Part shown: piece after piece, positions 43,501-54,992 of the stretch | Numbering within the stretch: position 1 is the first letter of the stretch | Layout of the letters: each line of letters begins with the position of its first letter | DNA from: Tetramitus jugosus | Taxonomy: Eukaryota > Heterolobosea > Eutetramitea > Acrasida > Vahlkampfiidae | NCBI GenBank assembly: GCA_937625935.1 | Contig: OW569369.1 | Coordinates: forward strand, 372,001-436,000 | Direction: 5' to 3' | DNA length: 64,000 bases | Notes under the pieces: model-generated | Told to the model about the DNA's origin: nothing | Seen by the model: only the letters and a program-made list of their open reading frames with translations | Databases searched by the model: none | Program-made: the position numbers and the translations under genes

Positions 43501-45285
43501 CTCGATGCAGTGTTTGCCGAAAGTCGCCCTAGCACTCCTCTCTTCTTTATTCTCTTCCCTGGTGCCGATCCGGTGAAAGATATCGAAGAGTTGGGCAAGA
43601 AGTTAGGTTTCTCAGAAGAAAACGAAAAGTTCCATAATATCTCATTAGGTAAGGGACAGGAGATAATTGCTCAGGAAGCATTAACAAAAGCTTACAGTAA
43701 TGGCGGTTGGGTTGTGCTTCAAAATATTCATTTGATGAGAAAATGGTTGCCAGTTCTCGAGAGAAAGCTTGAGGAGTTAAGTGAGGGATCTCACAAAGAT
43801 TTTAGAGTATTTCTATCTGCTGAACCGTCAAGTGATCCTATTCCCCAGAGTATTCTCCAAAGCTCGATAAAAATTACCAACGAGCCACCAGAGAACTTAC
43901 AGGCAAATCTTGAAAGAGCATTTGACAATTTCAGCGTGGAATTCCTTGAATCCTCCATTAAGCAAACCGAGTTTAAAACTATTCTATTTACCCTCTGCTT
44001 CTTCCATGCTTTAGTTCTTGGTCGAAGAAAATTTGGTTTCCAGGGATGGAGTAGGCCATATAGTTTTAATACTGGTGACCTGACCATCAGTGCTGATGTT
44101 CTATTCAATTACTTGGAGGCGAATGATAATATTCCTTGGGAAGATATTCGCTATATTTTTGGAGAAATTATGTATGGAGGACACATTACTGACAAATGGG
44201 ACAGAAGAACATGTACAACGTATCTGGAGACACTGCTGAAAGACGACCTTTTGGAAGGCGTGGAGTTGGCCCCCGATTTTACTTGCCCTCCTCCAAGCAC
44301 CTATGCAGAATACGAACAATATATCAAAGAACAACTACCAAGTGAATCCCCTGTTATGTTTGGTCTTCATCCGAATGCTGAGATTGAATATCTGTCGACC
44401 GAGGCTGAGGCATTGTTTACAACAATCCGAACTCTGAGAGGTGGCATAACGGGAGCAGCAAGCACAACAAGGGAAGAGAAGGTAGCCCTTCGCATTGATG
44501 AATTGTTGACCACCCTTCCAGAAAATTTCAACATGACCGAGTTGAATAACGACGCTGACAAAAAGAATCCATTCGTCAGCGTGGTGCTCCAAGAATGCGA
44601 AAGAATGAACATTCTCCTCTCAGAACTTCGAAGGTCACTTCGTGAACTTCAACAAGGTATCAATGGAGAGCTAACCATCTCTGAACAAATGGATAAGGTA
44701 TTCAATGCGATTGACCTTGATCAAGTTCCTGATACATGGACTAAACTTGCCTATCCTTCACTCAAAAACCTTACCTTCTGGTATGAAGATCTACTAAAGA
44801 GATATGTTCAGCTGGAGGAATGGAGCAGCGAGATGACACTGCCAAAAGTTGTATGGGTGGCAGGTCTCTTTAATCCAATGTCTTTCCTGACTGCCGTTAT
44901 GCAAGCTACTGCCAGAAAAACACAAATCCCATTGGACAAGATGTGCCTCCAAACCGAAGTGCTGAAGAAGTACAAGAAGGATGTCACAACCGCACCTAAC
45001 ACTGGTTGCTACGTGAGTGGCTTCTTCCTCGAAGGAGCTGGATGGGATATTAAGAGTGGAGTACTACGGGAGAGCAATCTGAAGGAGATGAGTGTAGAAA
45101 TGCCCGTCATTCATGTCAAGGCAGTCCCAATCGATAAGCGCGATAACAAATCGATTTATGAATGTCCGGTGTACATAACTTCACAACGAGGCCCCACCTA
45201 TGTTTTCACAGCTCAACTCAAAACCAAACACGACGCATCAAAATGGGTATTAGCGGGAGTTGCTCTGAAACTTTCCACTCAGTGA
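31582..45285 (+). CDS. axonemal outer-arm dynein heavy chain, DNAH9/11/17 (beta) class
   Basis: Four exons, 31582-31703, 31762-32242, 32321-32549 and 32627-45285, with introns of 58, 78 and 77 nt that preserve frame; 4,496 residues, the normal length. The N-terminal tail begins EEIGDSSGDSRLDWI, then EENK joined to KSIQKFFASDNE. AAA1 has GPAGTGKTETTKD (about 1891) with WGCFDEFNRI; AAA2 GPAGAGKT (about 2171); AAA3 GNAGTGKT (about 2496); AAA4 GVGGSGKQS (about 2843). A coiled-coil stalk and microtubule-binding domain follow (from about 3080), then AAA5-6 and the C-terminal domain ending near WVLAGVALKL. AAA1 wording (SAEVLSVV, LFRPVTVVVPDLELICE) is nearest the beta/DNAH9 class. It drives outer-arm sliding in flagella. 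The first exon is inferred from splice phase. Confidence 0.96.
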
Positions 45286-45509
45286 GTTCCCTTTTGTAAA
45301 GTACTTAACATAAAAATTTCTGCGCTAAACAATCACGCGCGCCTCATTTTTGGGCTCCTCAACCCCCCTTAGGTGAATAAGCAACAACGACGCATCTGTC
45401 AAAAAACGACAACAACTACCTTTGGCGAACCAAACAACTCCTCACCAACAACAACAACACAGCAAAAAACAACCAAAATCAACAAAACAAAATCAAAATC
45501 ATTTTTCCA

Positions 45510-46869
45510 ATGGGACAAATACTAGATAAGCCAGTGCTCGACAAGAGTACTCACAGAGGCGAAAACGCCTATCTCAAATATGGCTGCAGCAGCATGCAAG
45601 GATATAGAGTGAGCATGGAAGATAGACACAACTATGAAACAAAATTGTCGAACAATGCCAACGCAGAAGTATCATTCTTTGCAGTGTACGACGGTCACTC
45701 AGGTACTATTTCAACTTTACTTTTTTTTTGTTATCATTTGTGTGTTTGATGGTGGTGGTGATGATGATGATTGGTGATGAATGGATGGGGGAAGTGATTT
45801 GACCTTGCGCGACCAGCTGTACATTTTTTTTTTGTTTATTCTCATTTTTTCATCGGATCATCATCATCGTCATCTACTCTGCTGCTGCTGCTTTGCTTGT
45901 TGAATCACACACATTTTATTCTGACACACCACCAACTTGTCCTTTATCATTATTAATATTATGATTATGATTATGATGATTATGATGAACCTCCAATCAA
46001 TAAAAATAAATCATGCAACACGACGATACATACGCACACATATCATAGGTGATTCATGTGCTGACTTTTTGTCCAAGAACCTGTTCAAGACTGTTGTGGA
46101 AGAAGAGCACAAACTGAGCAATCTCACCGCATCGTCCTTCCTGTCCAACGATGACAGAATCAAGAGTGCGTTCATGAAGACTGATGCACTGTTCGAAGAG
46201 TATGGACACGGTGTGGACGACTCTGGCAGCACTGCCATCACATGCTTTATCAAACGAACAGACAACAATAGCAGCACTCATAAAATGGAACTCATTTGTG
46301 CCAACACTGGTGACAGTCGTTGTGTGTTGTACGATCAGGGCAAAACGGAGCCAATGTCCTACGATCACAAACCAACCAATCCCATCGAGAGAGACAGAAT
46401 TCACAGAGCGGGCTCATTTGTAGAGTTTTCGCGTGTCAATGGCTCATTGGCCGTCAGCAGAGCATTTGGTGATTTGGGTTACAAAAAGTCAACAAAGGTG
46501 AGACCAGAGGAACAAGCGGTGACTGCCCATCCAGATTTGAAGCGAGTCTCTGTCAGTCTCAGTAGCAAGAAGAAGGACTTTACGTTCTTGATCTTGGCGT
46601 GTGACGGTGTGTGGGACGTTATGACCAATGAAGTGGCCACAAAGTTTGTTCACGAGAGACTAGTCAAGCAGAGAGAAGGCAAATATGTGCCCATGTCTCA
46701 ACAACAGGACTCTGAGTTTGATGACGGATCAAGCACTAACAATCATCAGAAGACGTTGAAGAAGGGCGAGTACGATCTGGGCAGTATTTGTGAAGACATG
46801 TTGGACTCTTGTGTCAAAAAGTTGGAATCCAAGGATAATGTCAGTGTCATCATTGTTCTCTTCCAGTAA
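45510..46869 (+). CDS. PP2C-family (PPM) Ser/Thr phosphatase, probably myristoylated
   Basis: Two exons, 45510-45702 and 46049-46869, with a 346-nt intron splitting the Gly of DGHSG; 337 residues. PPM motifs are present in order: SMEDRH, VYDGHSG, GSTAITC, NTGDSRCVL, DHKPTNPIERDRI, GSLAVSRAFGDLGYK and LACDGVWDVMTNEV. They include the metal-binding Asp residues, so it should be an active Mn/Mg-dependent phosphatase. The protein starts MGQILDKP, with Gly2 suited to N-myristoylation and membrane attachment. The intron is the longest in the window and holds GATGAT-rich and T-rich runs. Gap 45286-45509 is an AAC-rich leader. Confidence 0.95.
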
Positions 46870-47300
46870 GAGAGAGAGAGGAGCAATGATGCAACGTTTT
46901 TTTTGGCATTTTGCTGACGTCGTCTCTGTGTGGAGGAGGAGAGAGCATGGACGGAGACAGGAAAAACGTGAAAAAGAACTGAGAGAGAAGAGCAGCAGTC
47001 AAGTGTGTGCCAGCTGCTCTCAAAAGAGTAATGTTCGTGTGTTAGTGTGTAAAGAGGAGCTGTTTGGTGTGCGTGTATATATAAAAGAAAACATACATTT
47101 AAAAAATTTTTACACAACGATCAGTAGTTGCCTACCAAAGCCGTTAACATTGGTCGTTGTTATTCATGTCACCTGTCATACTGATTCATGACTCTTTGTG
47201 TGACATTTGTGACGAAACTCTATTCAACCACCATAAAAAAACCAAGCAACAACAAACAACCAAAAACAAAAACAAAAACAAAATCGATATCAACAACAAC
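46870..47300. other. 431-bp intergenic region
   Basis: Between the PP2C stop and the RhoGEF start. The first part is purine-rich (GAGAGAGAGAGG), the last 100 bp AAC/AAA-rich, as expected for a 3' end followed by a 5' leader. The RhoGEF frame is open from 47157 but has no ATG before 47301. No gene seen. Confidence 0.4.
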
Positions 47301-50300
47301 ATGAGTGATCCAGTTGCTTCCACCATTGTAAAATCTGTTGCTCACATTCAAAAAAAAGAGTATCAACAAGCAGTATCACTCATCAACACACTGGTACCAC
47401 TGTCAGACAAGCCACAGCAGTCACATGCAGGCATCATGAACCAACTTGACTCACTAGTGACTCACGTACTCTGTTCCGATCAATTACCACTCATTGTGCG
47501 TGCGGTCGTAATACTGATGAACGTGTCAAAGGACGAAAAACATGTGCATCGCATTGGACAACTCACCATTCATCACGTTGTTCAACAAGTGATTAAAAAA
47601 CAGGTGGAGCCTCAAACGGTGGAATACTCTGTCATGTTGTTGAGAAATTTGATGAGAAGTGATGAGAATCGACTCTTGTTCGCATCGAATCAACAACTCA
47701 TGATTGACCTGGTGGACTCTCTCGTGCAATACGAATCGAAAAATAAGGCTGCTAAAAATTCGGTCGTCTCACATCGAAACATTACGGTGAATCTGTTGGG
47801 ATGCATCGGTTTGTTGGCATCGAATGAAATGGTGGCCGAACAGATTGTAAAGGTAAATGTGGATACGTTGTTGCCAACGTTGATGAATATTCTGAGGGAT
47901 TATGCATCGAATGCCAATGCTGCTGAAGTGGAAGGTTTGATTGTGTCGACACTGCAGTGCTTGCAATATTTGGCGTATTATTGTGATGAGAATGCAACAA
48001 GGATGCATCGTTTGGGATTGGAGAAGATTCTCGTGGCACATTATGTGACTCGTGGTGGCAATGTAGGTAAAGTGAGCAGTACTTTGAACTTGATTCTGTC
48101 TCAGAATGAAGACAATGTTCAAGATTTGGAGAATGAATCCAGTGGTGATGGTGCTGATGATCATGGTGCTGGCGGTGGAGAGGATTCATTGTCCATTTTG
48201 ATTGAACAGTTGAGAAATGATGAAGACGAAGATGCACAAGTGCGTGCCATTTCCAATCTGTGGTCTCTCGCTGCCAAGCAATCCAATCGTCAAGTGCTCA
48301 GAGATCGATCCGTGGCACAAGAATTGTTGCGCATTCTGCAAACGAGTTCCTTTGTGGAGAATATTCAAGAGGCGGTCGGTTGCCTGGCAACCATGTCTCA
48401 AGACGCCATTACAGCAACATTGGTTGCGAGACAGAATGGTGTGGCCATCATGGCACGTCTCATATCAGTCAAGGACGAATATCAGATTCAACTCTATGCC
48501 ATTTCAATCTTTGGTTTCATGTGTATTCTGACAGATGAGGCATTGGATGATGTGCGTCGTTACAATTTGCTAGAGCGATTGAAGCAGGCAATGAAGTCCT
48601 CGTTGGAGAAGCAAAGAGAGTTGAGTGGTATCGAGCAGAAGAATAAGAAGGTGAAGGAGGATTTGGAGACCATGAACGACATTATTACCTACTTGGTTCG
48701 TATCTTTGCTGCCATGTCGAGAGAGGATGATTTGTGCGAGGAGATGGAAGACTTGGGATTGCTCGATTTGCTGATTGATCTCATTTTGGATCAGCCTGAG
48801 AATGATGCAAGTCAGGAGATGAATGGTGAGGAGTTGGATGCTGAAACTGTGTTGGCCAATGCAAAGAAACAGAGAGAGCATGAAGAGAAGAGAAGCATCA
48901 AGATTGCTGCCTGTACCGCTTTGTGGAACATGGTGAACAATGAAAGAATGAAGATGAAGATTTATGCACGTGAGGGTGCTGTCGACGTCATGACAATGAT
49001 GTTGTCCGAGATTGATCTCGGCAACTCCAATTCGTTGTTAGCCAAGAGGAATGCTGGTTTGTCCGAAGCAGAATTAACAACATTGACAAACAATGCCAAC
49101 AAGAGCTTCGATATTGACATGAGCAATTTGGAAGCTCTGCAGAGAAGACTTGCTGTACAATCTGGTTTGGCCACAATGGCCGACGATGGTGAACTCGAGT
49201 TGGAGGAGTTGGAGCTCGAACCAGAAGAGTTGGAGCTAGAGGAAGCTGAGCTCGAAGCTGAAGAATTAGAGCTCGAACCAGAGGAGTTGGAGCTCGAACC
49301 AGAAGATTTAGAACCAGAGGAGTTGGAACCAGAGGAACTGGAATTGGAGGCAGAAGAGTTGGATCCAGTACTATTGCGTCAACAAAAGATAAGAGAGGAG
49401 GAAGAGAAACGTGAGAGAGAAGAGCGAAACAGAAGAAGAATCTTGCTCGAAAAGAAGAGAGAAGAAAAGGAAAAGAGACGTGAGGAAAGAAGACAGCAGA
49501 AGAGATTGGAGAGAGCCGAGAGAAAGAAGAGAGAGGCCGAGATGGCAGAGAAGGATGGAGAGAACAAGAAGAAGCGTAGTGCAAAGCGTATCATGATTGT
49601 GAAGGAGTTGCAAAAGACCGAAGAGAACTATGTGACTGCATTGGAGAAGATGAAGAAGGAGTTTATGGAGCCATTGCTCACCACAAAGAGAGGCGTTCTT
49701 CCACAGGATAAGATTAAGACAATCTTCTCTGATGTTGGTATCATTCATATGATCAATCGTGACTTCTTGAGAGAGTTGAACCTGTTGTTCGAGGATATGA
49801 GTGATTTGGAGAACAATATGGAGGCAAAGTTGGGCGATTTGTTCTTGAGAAGAGCTGCTACATTCAAGCTCTATTCCAACTATGTGAACAATTATGATTT
49901 GGCTGAAATGACAATGCATGAATGCTTGAGAAAATACAAGCCATTTGCACAGTTTTTGGAAGAAGTTTCTGACAGATTGTTGGAGGAGGGATTGAGACAA
50001 ACAGATTTGGCATCTCACTTGATTCTGCCTATTCAAAGACTTCCAAGATATTCTCTGCTGTTGGCTGATTTGATTAAGCATTCCGATGCTGATCCAAGTA
50101 GCTCTGGTTACGCTTTCATTCAGAATGCTCTGCTGGAAATCAATAGAATTACGAATGTGGTCAATGAGAACAAGCGTATTGAAGAATTCCGTGAGAGAGC
50201 GAATGAGATTGGTAAGCGTCTGGGTCTCAAGAGTTTGGAGAGAAGTAAGTCCTCTACATGGAAGAGAACTGAAGATAAGCTACCATTGTACTCGTATGAG

Positions 50301-50630
50301 AAGTTCAGACCAACTGCCACTCGATCCAAGAAGATGGAATGTACATTGCATTTGTTGAGCGACATACTCATTGTTCATAGGACTGATTCTCTGGTCAAGA
50401 AGATCGTATATGAGATTCCTTTGAGTGATCTCAAGTGTGACAAGAAGGTGGCTGATAAGGACAGAGAAGGTCTTTGTGCAACGATTGAAGATACTAGAGA
50501 GAATGCTACGCTCGAAGAGCCAAAGGTTGTGTTCGAGGTTGTGTTCCCGAACAGAACGCTGCGTGACGACATTGTACAACAAATTAGAAACACTCAGTTG
50601 AACTACAAAGCTGGTATCATCTCTGCTTAA
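47301..50630 (+). CDS. armadillo-repeat RhoGEF (ARM, DH, PH domains)
   Basis: 1,109 residues from ATG 47301. The N-terminal ~620 residues are helical repeats of armadillo/HEAT type (QLRNDEDEDAQVRAISNLWS, QEAVGCLATMSQD). A Glu/Leu-rich minisatellite (about 630-690) and a long charged helix follow. The DH domain (about 755-950) starts IMIVKELQKTEENYVTALEK and contains HLILPIQRLPRYSLLLADLI, the conserved last helix of Dbl-family exchange factors. A PH domain (about 970-1100, MECTLHLLSDILIVHR) ends the protein. It should activate Rho/Rac GTPases, upstream of actin factors such as SCAR. ARM-DH-PH combinations occur in protists with expanded RhoGEF sets; partners unknown. Confidence 0.92.
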   Translation: MSDPVASTIVKSVAHIQKKEYQQAVSLINTLVPLSDKPQQSHAGIMNQLDSLVTHVLCSDQLPLIVRAVVILMNVSKDEKHVHRIGQLTIHHVVQQVIKKQVEPQTVEYSVMLLRNLMRSDENRLLFASNQQLMIDLVDSLVQYESKNKAAKNSVVSHRNITVNLLGCIGLLASNEMVAEQIVKVNVDTLLPTLMNILRDYASNANAAEVEGLIVSTLQCLQYLAYYCDENATRMHRLGLEKILVAHYVTRGGNVGKVSSTLNLILSQNEDNVQDLENESSGDGADDHGAGGGEDSLSILIEQLRNDEDEDAQVRAISNLWSLAAKQSNRQVLRDRSVAQELLRILQTSSFVENIQEAVGCLATMSQDAITATLVARQNGVAIMARLISVKDEYQIQLYAISIFGFMCILTDEALDDVRRYNLLERLKQAMKSSLEKQRELSGIEQKNKKVKEDLETMNDIITYLVRIFAAMSREDDLCEEMEDLGLLDLLIDLILDQPENDASQEMNGEELDAETVLANAKKQREHEEKRSIKIAACTALWNMVNNERMKMKIYAREGAVDVMTMMLSEIDLGNSNSLLAKRNAGLSEAELTTLTNNANKSFDIDMSNLEALQRRLAVQSGLATMADDGELELEELELEPEELELEEAELEAEELELEPEELELEPEDLEPEELEPEELELEAEELDPVLLRQQKIREEEEKREREERNRRRILLEKKREEKEKRREERRQQKRLERAERKKREAEMAEKDGENKKKRSAKRIMIVKELQKTEENYVTALEKMKKEFMEPLLTTKRGVLPQDKIKTIFSDVGIIHMINRDFLRELNLLFEDMSDLENNMEAKLGDLFLRRAATFKLYSNYVNNYDLAEMTMHECLRKYKPFAQFLEEVSDRLLEEGLRQTDLASHLILPIQRLPRYSLLLADLIKHSDADPSSSGYAFIQNALLEINRITNVVNENKRIEEFRERANEIGKRLGLKSLERSKSSTWKRTEDKLPLYSYEKFRPTATRSKKMECTLHLLSDILIVHRTDSLVKKIVYEIPLSDLKCDKKVADKDREGLCATIEDTRENATLEEPKVVFEVVFPNRTLRDDIVQQIRNTQLNYKAGIISA
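49189..49375 (+). repeat. acidic coding minisatellite in the RhoGEF
   Basis: Imperfect tandem units of GAGTTGGAGCTCGAACCAGAA type encode ELELEPEE/ELEAEE repeats. The unit is mainly 15-21 bp with purine-rich sense strand. It stays in frame. Confidence 0.75.
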
Positions 50631-50796
50631 GGTCAAGGATAGTTCAAATAAAATATTTTGCCCCGCCTCTTTGTCCGTTACTAACTTTCCGCTAACTTCA
50701 CTACAGTAACGAGAGTTTGAAAAGTAGGTATATCTAAACCAAAGACAAAAGAAAAACAAACACCTCAAGAATCAAGTAGCTTCCCTCCTCAAAGCC

Positions 50797-52233
50797 ATGG
50801 ATAAATCTGTCAAACCTGGGAATGAAGTTCTAGAAGCCATTATCCAACTAACCAACCTCTTGGAGGAGAAGAAGCTCATCAAAATGAGCCAAACAAACAG
50901 TGGTGCCACTCCCTTTGTCCACTCCTTGAAGAGAAAGTTAAGTGAAAAAGAGCTCCAAAGCTTCCTACTTCACTACAAACCCCTAAACTGTAGCTCCGAC
51001 AAGGAGAGGGTTCAACTTTTCCAAAAGTTTGTCGGAGACATTGAGAGGTCGGAATTGGCTGGAAAAGAATTGATGCTCGACCAAGACAAAACCAAGAAGA
51101 AGAAGAAGAACAAGATGAAAAGCCTTGCACTCCAACCCCCTCTCCCAACGATTGTCGATACTCCAATCGTAACAGAGGCTGAAACTGCTCAGCAAGAAGT
51201 TAAGAGAATCGAGCTGTTAGTAAGCTCTATCCCTTCCAAAGAGGACAAAGAAGATTCTCAGGCTGAACCCTCCTCGGTGATGGACTTCCTTCGTCAATTG
51301 TCGAAGAAGATGCATGACGGCTTTTCTAAGGTAGATGAACGATTTGATAGGTTAGAAGTTAGGATGACTAATATGGAAGAAAAGATGACTAATATAGAGG
51401 AAAGGATGACTAGTATGGAAGAAAAGATGACTAATATAGAGAAAAGGATGACTAATATGGAAGAAAAGATGACGCGTATGGAGGAAAGGATGACAAATAT
51501 GGAGGAAAAGATGACTAACATGGAGGAAAGGATGACTCATGTGGAAGTAAGGCTGACTCGTTCTGAAGAGAGACTCACGGTGTTGGAAGATACAGTGGCA
51601 CAAGGTGTGAAGGATATAAAGAGCATTTTCAGAAGAGAGGATGATTCACCTTGGACAAGTTATCAGAGACAGATATCTTCGATCTATGAATATATGATCC
51701 AAGGTGAACTTTCTTCGGTGTTGAAGAAAACCTACAGTTGGATTGTGAAGGCTGGACTCAAACCTATCACCTTTTTTGCTGACCAGGAAGGTAACTATTA
51801 TGGCTTTGAAAAAGTTAAGCAACTTTTGGATAGCACCGACTATCCTAAAGTTGTCTGCAAATGGAACTTTGAGAACAAGTTGAGTACCAATCCGCCTAGT
51901 ATTCAGTTTAGTTTCTTCGTAACCCACGAGCAGGGTACAGGAATCATTGAAGCAACCCTTTCCGATCTCCTTCAAAATCGAAATGCTCTGGTAGGAAAGC
52001 TTCTACAGCTGGAAAGGCAGGCAGTGTTTGCTTGGGGCTTGACAGGAACAAAACCTCATTTTATCGGATTGGTGTCTCCTTCTTTCTCTGGAAATCCAGT
52101 GTATGACTTGGGTGTAGTCAAGAATGTCATAGAAAAGGAGAAATTGCAAAATGCCATCACTACTGTCTTATCATTTATTGATGACCAGAAATTCCACATA
52201 CTTAAGATCTCCACTCTCCCTGAGATTCTATGA
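50797..52233 (+). CDS. unknown protein with tandem heptad coiled coil
   Basis: 478 residues from ATG 50797. The N-terminal part is helical with a Lys-rich linker (KTKKKKKNKMK). Residues about 187-260 consist of repeated seven-residue units (MTNMEEK / MTNIEER), a parallel coiled coil written by a 21-bp tandem repeat. The C-terminal ~200 residues are a mixed alpha/beta region (YSWIVKAGLKPITFFADQEG, FSFFVTHEQGTGIIEATL) that looks folded but matches no family I know. Single exon, no signal peptide. Likely an oligomeric cytosolic protein. Confidence 0.8.
   Translation: MDKSVKPGNEVLEAIIQLTNLLEEKKLIKMSQTNSGATPFVHSLKRKLSEKELQSFLLHYKPLNCSSDKERVQLFQKFVGDIERSELAGKELMLDQDKTKKKKKNKMKSLALQPPLPTIVDTPIVTEAETAQQEVKRIELLVSSIPSKEDKEDSQAEPSSVMDFLRQLSKKMHDGFSKVDERFDRLEVRMTNMEEKMTNIEERMTSMEEKMTNIEKRMTNMEEKMTRMEERMTNMEEKMTNMEERMTHVEVRLTRSEERLTVLEDTVAQGVKDIKSIFRREDDSPWTSYQRQISSIYEYMIQGELSSVLKKTYSWIVKAGLKPITFFADQEGNYYGFEKVKQLLDSTDYPKVVCKWNFENKLSTNPPSIQFSFFVTHEQGTGIIEATLSDLLQNRNALVGKLLQLERQAVFAWGLTGTKPHFIGLVSPSFSGNPVYDLGVVKNVIEKEKLQNAITTVLSFIDDQKFHILKISTLPEIL
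51355..51560 (+). repeat. 21-bp coding minisatellite (heptad repeat)
   Basis: About ten tandem copies of a unit like ATGACTAATATGGAAGAAAAG, each giving one heptad of the coiled coil. Copies differ at a few positions, mostly ATG/ATA and GAA/GAG. Confidence 0.9.
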
Positions 52234-52499
52234 GGAGAGCAACTAAACGCTCTCAATAATTACTGAGTTACCAATGCAGTTTCTTGAATAAAAATGTGAT
52301 CCAAATATCTTCCTGCGGTTTCTCACACTCCGGTGTTGATCAAATCATTGACGAATTTGGAGAGAACAAATCTACCTTCCATATGGAGGAGGACTGAACA
52401 TTGTATTCTTACACATATGATTGCTGTAATTGTTAACACTAGAGTTCATTTGTTTGGATGTGTACAATTTTTGTAATGGGCACCATAAGATTCATGTTC

Positions 52500-54778
52500 T
52501 TAGTCCATCTCAGAGAATGACAATTTCTTCCGTGCTTTGCTTGAGACCGCCAAGTGATGATTCAATGCGAATACTCGTGGTGTTGGTGCTAGTGATTGTT
52601 TTCTCTCACTTTGGAATTGTAGTGGCGATCTCTGAAGGGAAGACCTCTTTCCAACATTTGGTGTTCTCGATCCCTGTAAGTTCACAAAACTTGAACTCAT
52701 TCCGTTGTGGGGACCACCTACTACTTGAGGTGAAGGAGGTAACCTAAAGCTGCGTCTTTTTGTTATCACATCCTCCACAAGTGTTGCATCGGTCGGTATC
52801 GCATACTGATTGTTACTCAAGTAATCGATGCACTTCCTCTTTACTTGATCCATAATTGGTTCATTACCCTTCCGAACTACAATCTGAGATCCTATGTTCT
52901 GCATTTGAATCGTTGTATGAGCATTTTTGATAGCATTGAGCAATTCTTCGCATTGCTTAGCACCTTTGAATAATCGATGACATTGAGAAATTACGGCATC
53001 TTTAAGACGCTTATTAACCAGTTCACTAAGTTCATATTATCGAATTAGCATCACGAACCATACAGCCATTCATAAACAAATGTGAGTACATACTCTTTTA
53101 GAATCAATGACATTGTTTGGATACATCTGATCAATTTGTCCGGGTCTGAAGTAGGCTTCACAATATTGTACATGAGTGTGCAAGTGAGAGCATTGACTTC
53201 ACTTGGTTTCTGGTACGGAGACTTTGAGAAGCTAACAAAAGAGAATATAGAATCGAAGAACAATTCGGCATTATTCAGTGATGATGCGAATTGACGATCC
53301 ATATGTAACTTGGATGAAAGTATAATGTACTCGGGTACATCGACACAAACATTGGCACTGATCTTCAGAATCAACTTTTGCAGCTCAAGAACATGAATCG
53401 GTTCGAAGTAATAATTCATGGTCTGAGGCATCGAGTCAAAAGATCGAGAGAGTGTGGCTGGAAACTGTTCAAGTGTCTCTCTGTAGGAAGAGATTCCAAT
53501 CGAGTTCTTGATATAGAGTTGCAGAGTATTCGATCGACTCAAGTTCCAAAGCGTGTTCAACAAACTGAACATGATATGATAGTGTTGCTTAAAATGTCTA
53601 ATTGATGAATTGTCGCTGAGTTGAGTTGCACAAATCGATGGACTATTATCGTGCTTCGGCATGGACACTGAAAATCGCTCTCTATTGATGGAAGGGGAAG
53701 GAGACTGAAGAGAAGAACACTTGACTATGTTGTCATAGGTTTCAGTCATCGTTTGCAACATTTTGATCAGGACTGACACCGCTCTGCCAGTCTGGAACCA
53801 GCGATGGAAGTATCGTGCCTTTTCCGTATTGAACTTTTGCGAATCATTTTCACATGAAGTTACATCCTGGAACAACTTCATTATCTTGTATACAACTCCC
53901 ATATCGACTTTGTCGCAACTCAAAAGGTTGAGATATGAATCCAATAAGCCATTGTTGATTATGCCTGGCCATACAACCTTGGTATGTGCTGAAGAAGAGA
54001 ATAGTGAAGAAGTAGCGCCAATCAATCGTTTGAGAATGGCAACATCACAATACATGGCCAACATGCTATTGTTAATCAGCTGTGATTCATAGTTGACTCG
54101 ATCAGAAATCAATTGGAGTAGGATCTCACATCTCTCCGCCTTCAACTGAATTGGCTCGGCTCTGGAAACACATTTCTCAACAATCTGAAGGCATCTGATT
54201 AGCTCAATTGAATCAGAACAAGACTTCTCATAAATATTCGAGTTTACCGGTATATGAACTGGTTGGAACTCTACCAATGGAACAAGTGACTCCATCAATC
54301 CTTTCAAGCTAGCAATTCTATTGACCTCCAATCCTCCTGTCCCTCTATCACGTTTGTTGTTCTCAAACAATTGACGTTTCACGCGTTCATAATCATTTTT
54401 CAGTGATCGGTTGAGGTCAGCGAACAATTCCGAAATGAATACAGTAGCGTTTGCCTTGTCAGACCATGTAGCGAGATCTTGTGTCGCCAGCGCCTCAGAA
54501 TCATTACACATTAAGGTAAATTGGTTCATTTTCTGTGATGCACTCAGCTCGAAAGGTATGTTATTAGGCTTCCCCATTACATGACACAAGTGTTGTTTCT
54601 CCTCTAGATAATGATTTAGCTGATCTCTTAGTGCATTCCTCTCTGTCTCCAAGCTATCAATCTCGATTTCTAAGAGGCGCTTCTGCTCCTTCTGTTGATC
54701 ATTAAGATCAATCTTGATTTTCCTCGGGAGTTCTGTACTCTCATTGCTTGGTACTGTTAATTCTAATTCCTCGGTCAT
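52500..54778 (-). CDS. unknown helical (ARM-like) protein, 746 aa
   Basis: Two exons, 54778-53064 and 53025-52500, joined across a 38-nt intron (GTATGG, CTAAT, TTAG). The joined reading ...FVYEWL-ELVNKRLKDAV keeps the frame, whereas without splicing the first exon stops after YGS. The N-terminus has a coiled coil (LLEIEIDSLETERNALRDQL). The middle is leucine-rich helical repeat-like sequence, and the C-terminus is Ser/Pro-rich and basic. No family recognised. The intron is very short, so an alternative is two adjacent genes or a readthrough form; the frame match favours splicing. The 266 bp downstream (52234-52499) hold no gene. Confidence 0.7.
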
Positions 54779-54992
54779 TTGTTACTCTGTTGTTCATTCT
54801 GAAGAGCAGTTACACTCAAAAGAATTTGAGTTCAGAGAGATCTATGTTACCAGTTATAGCAACTCCCTGAACCGGAATATGCGGAGTATTAGATTCTCAG
54901 AACAACCGAGCGCCATACAATCGCAGGTATGAGTATACTTTCCAATAATCCATTTCTATTCACTTCATGCATAATTTTTACATGTTCACTCT

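Noticed and set aside
32850-45002. Antisense ORFs within the dynein gene
   Set aside because: All are short, lack domains and lie wholly inside a strongly conserved coding sequence.
52430-52747. Plus-strand ORF opposite the helical protein
   Set aside because: It overlaps the second exon of the minus-strand gene, and its hydrophobic look comes from the complementary strand.
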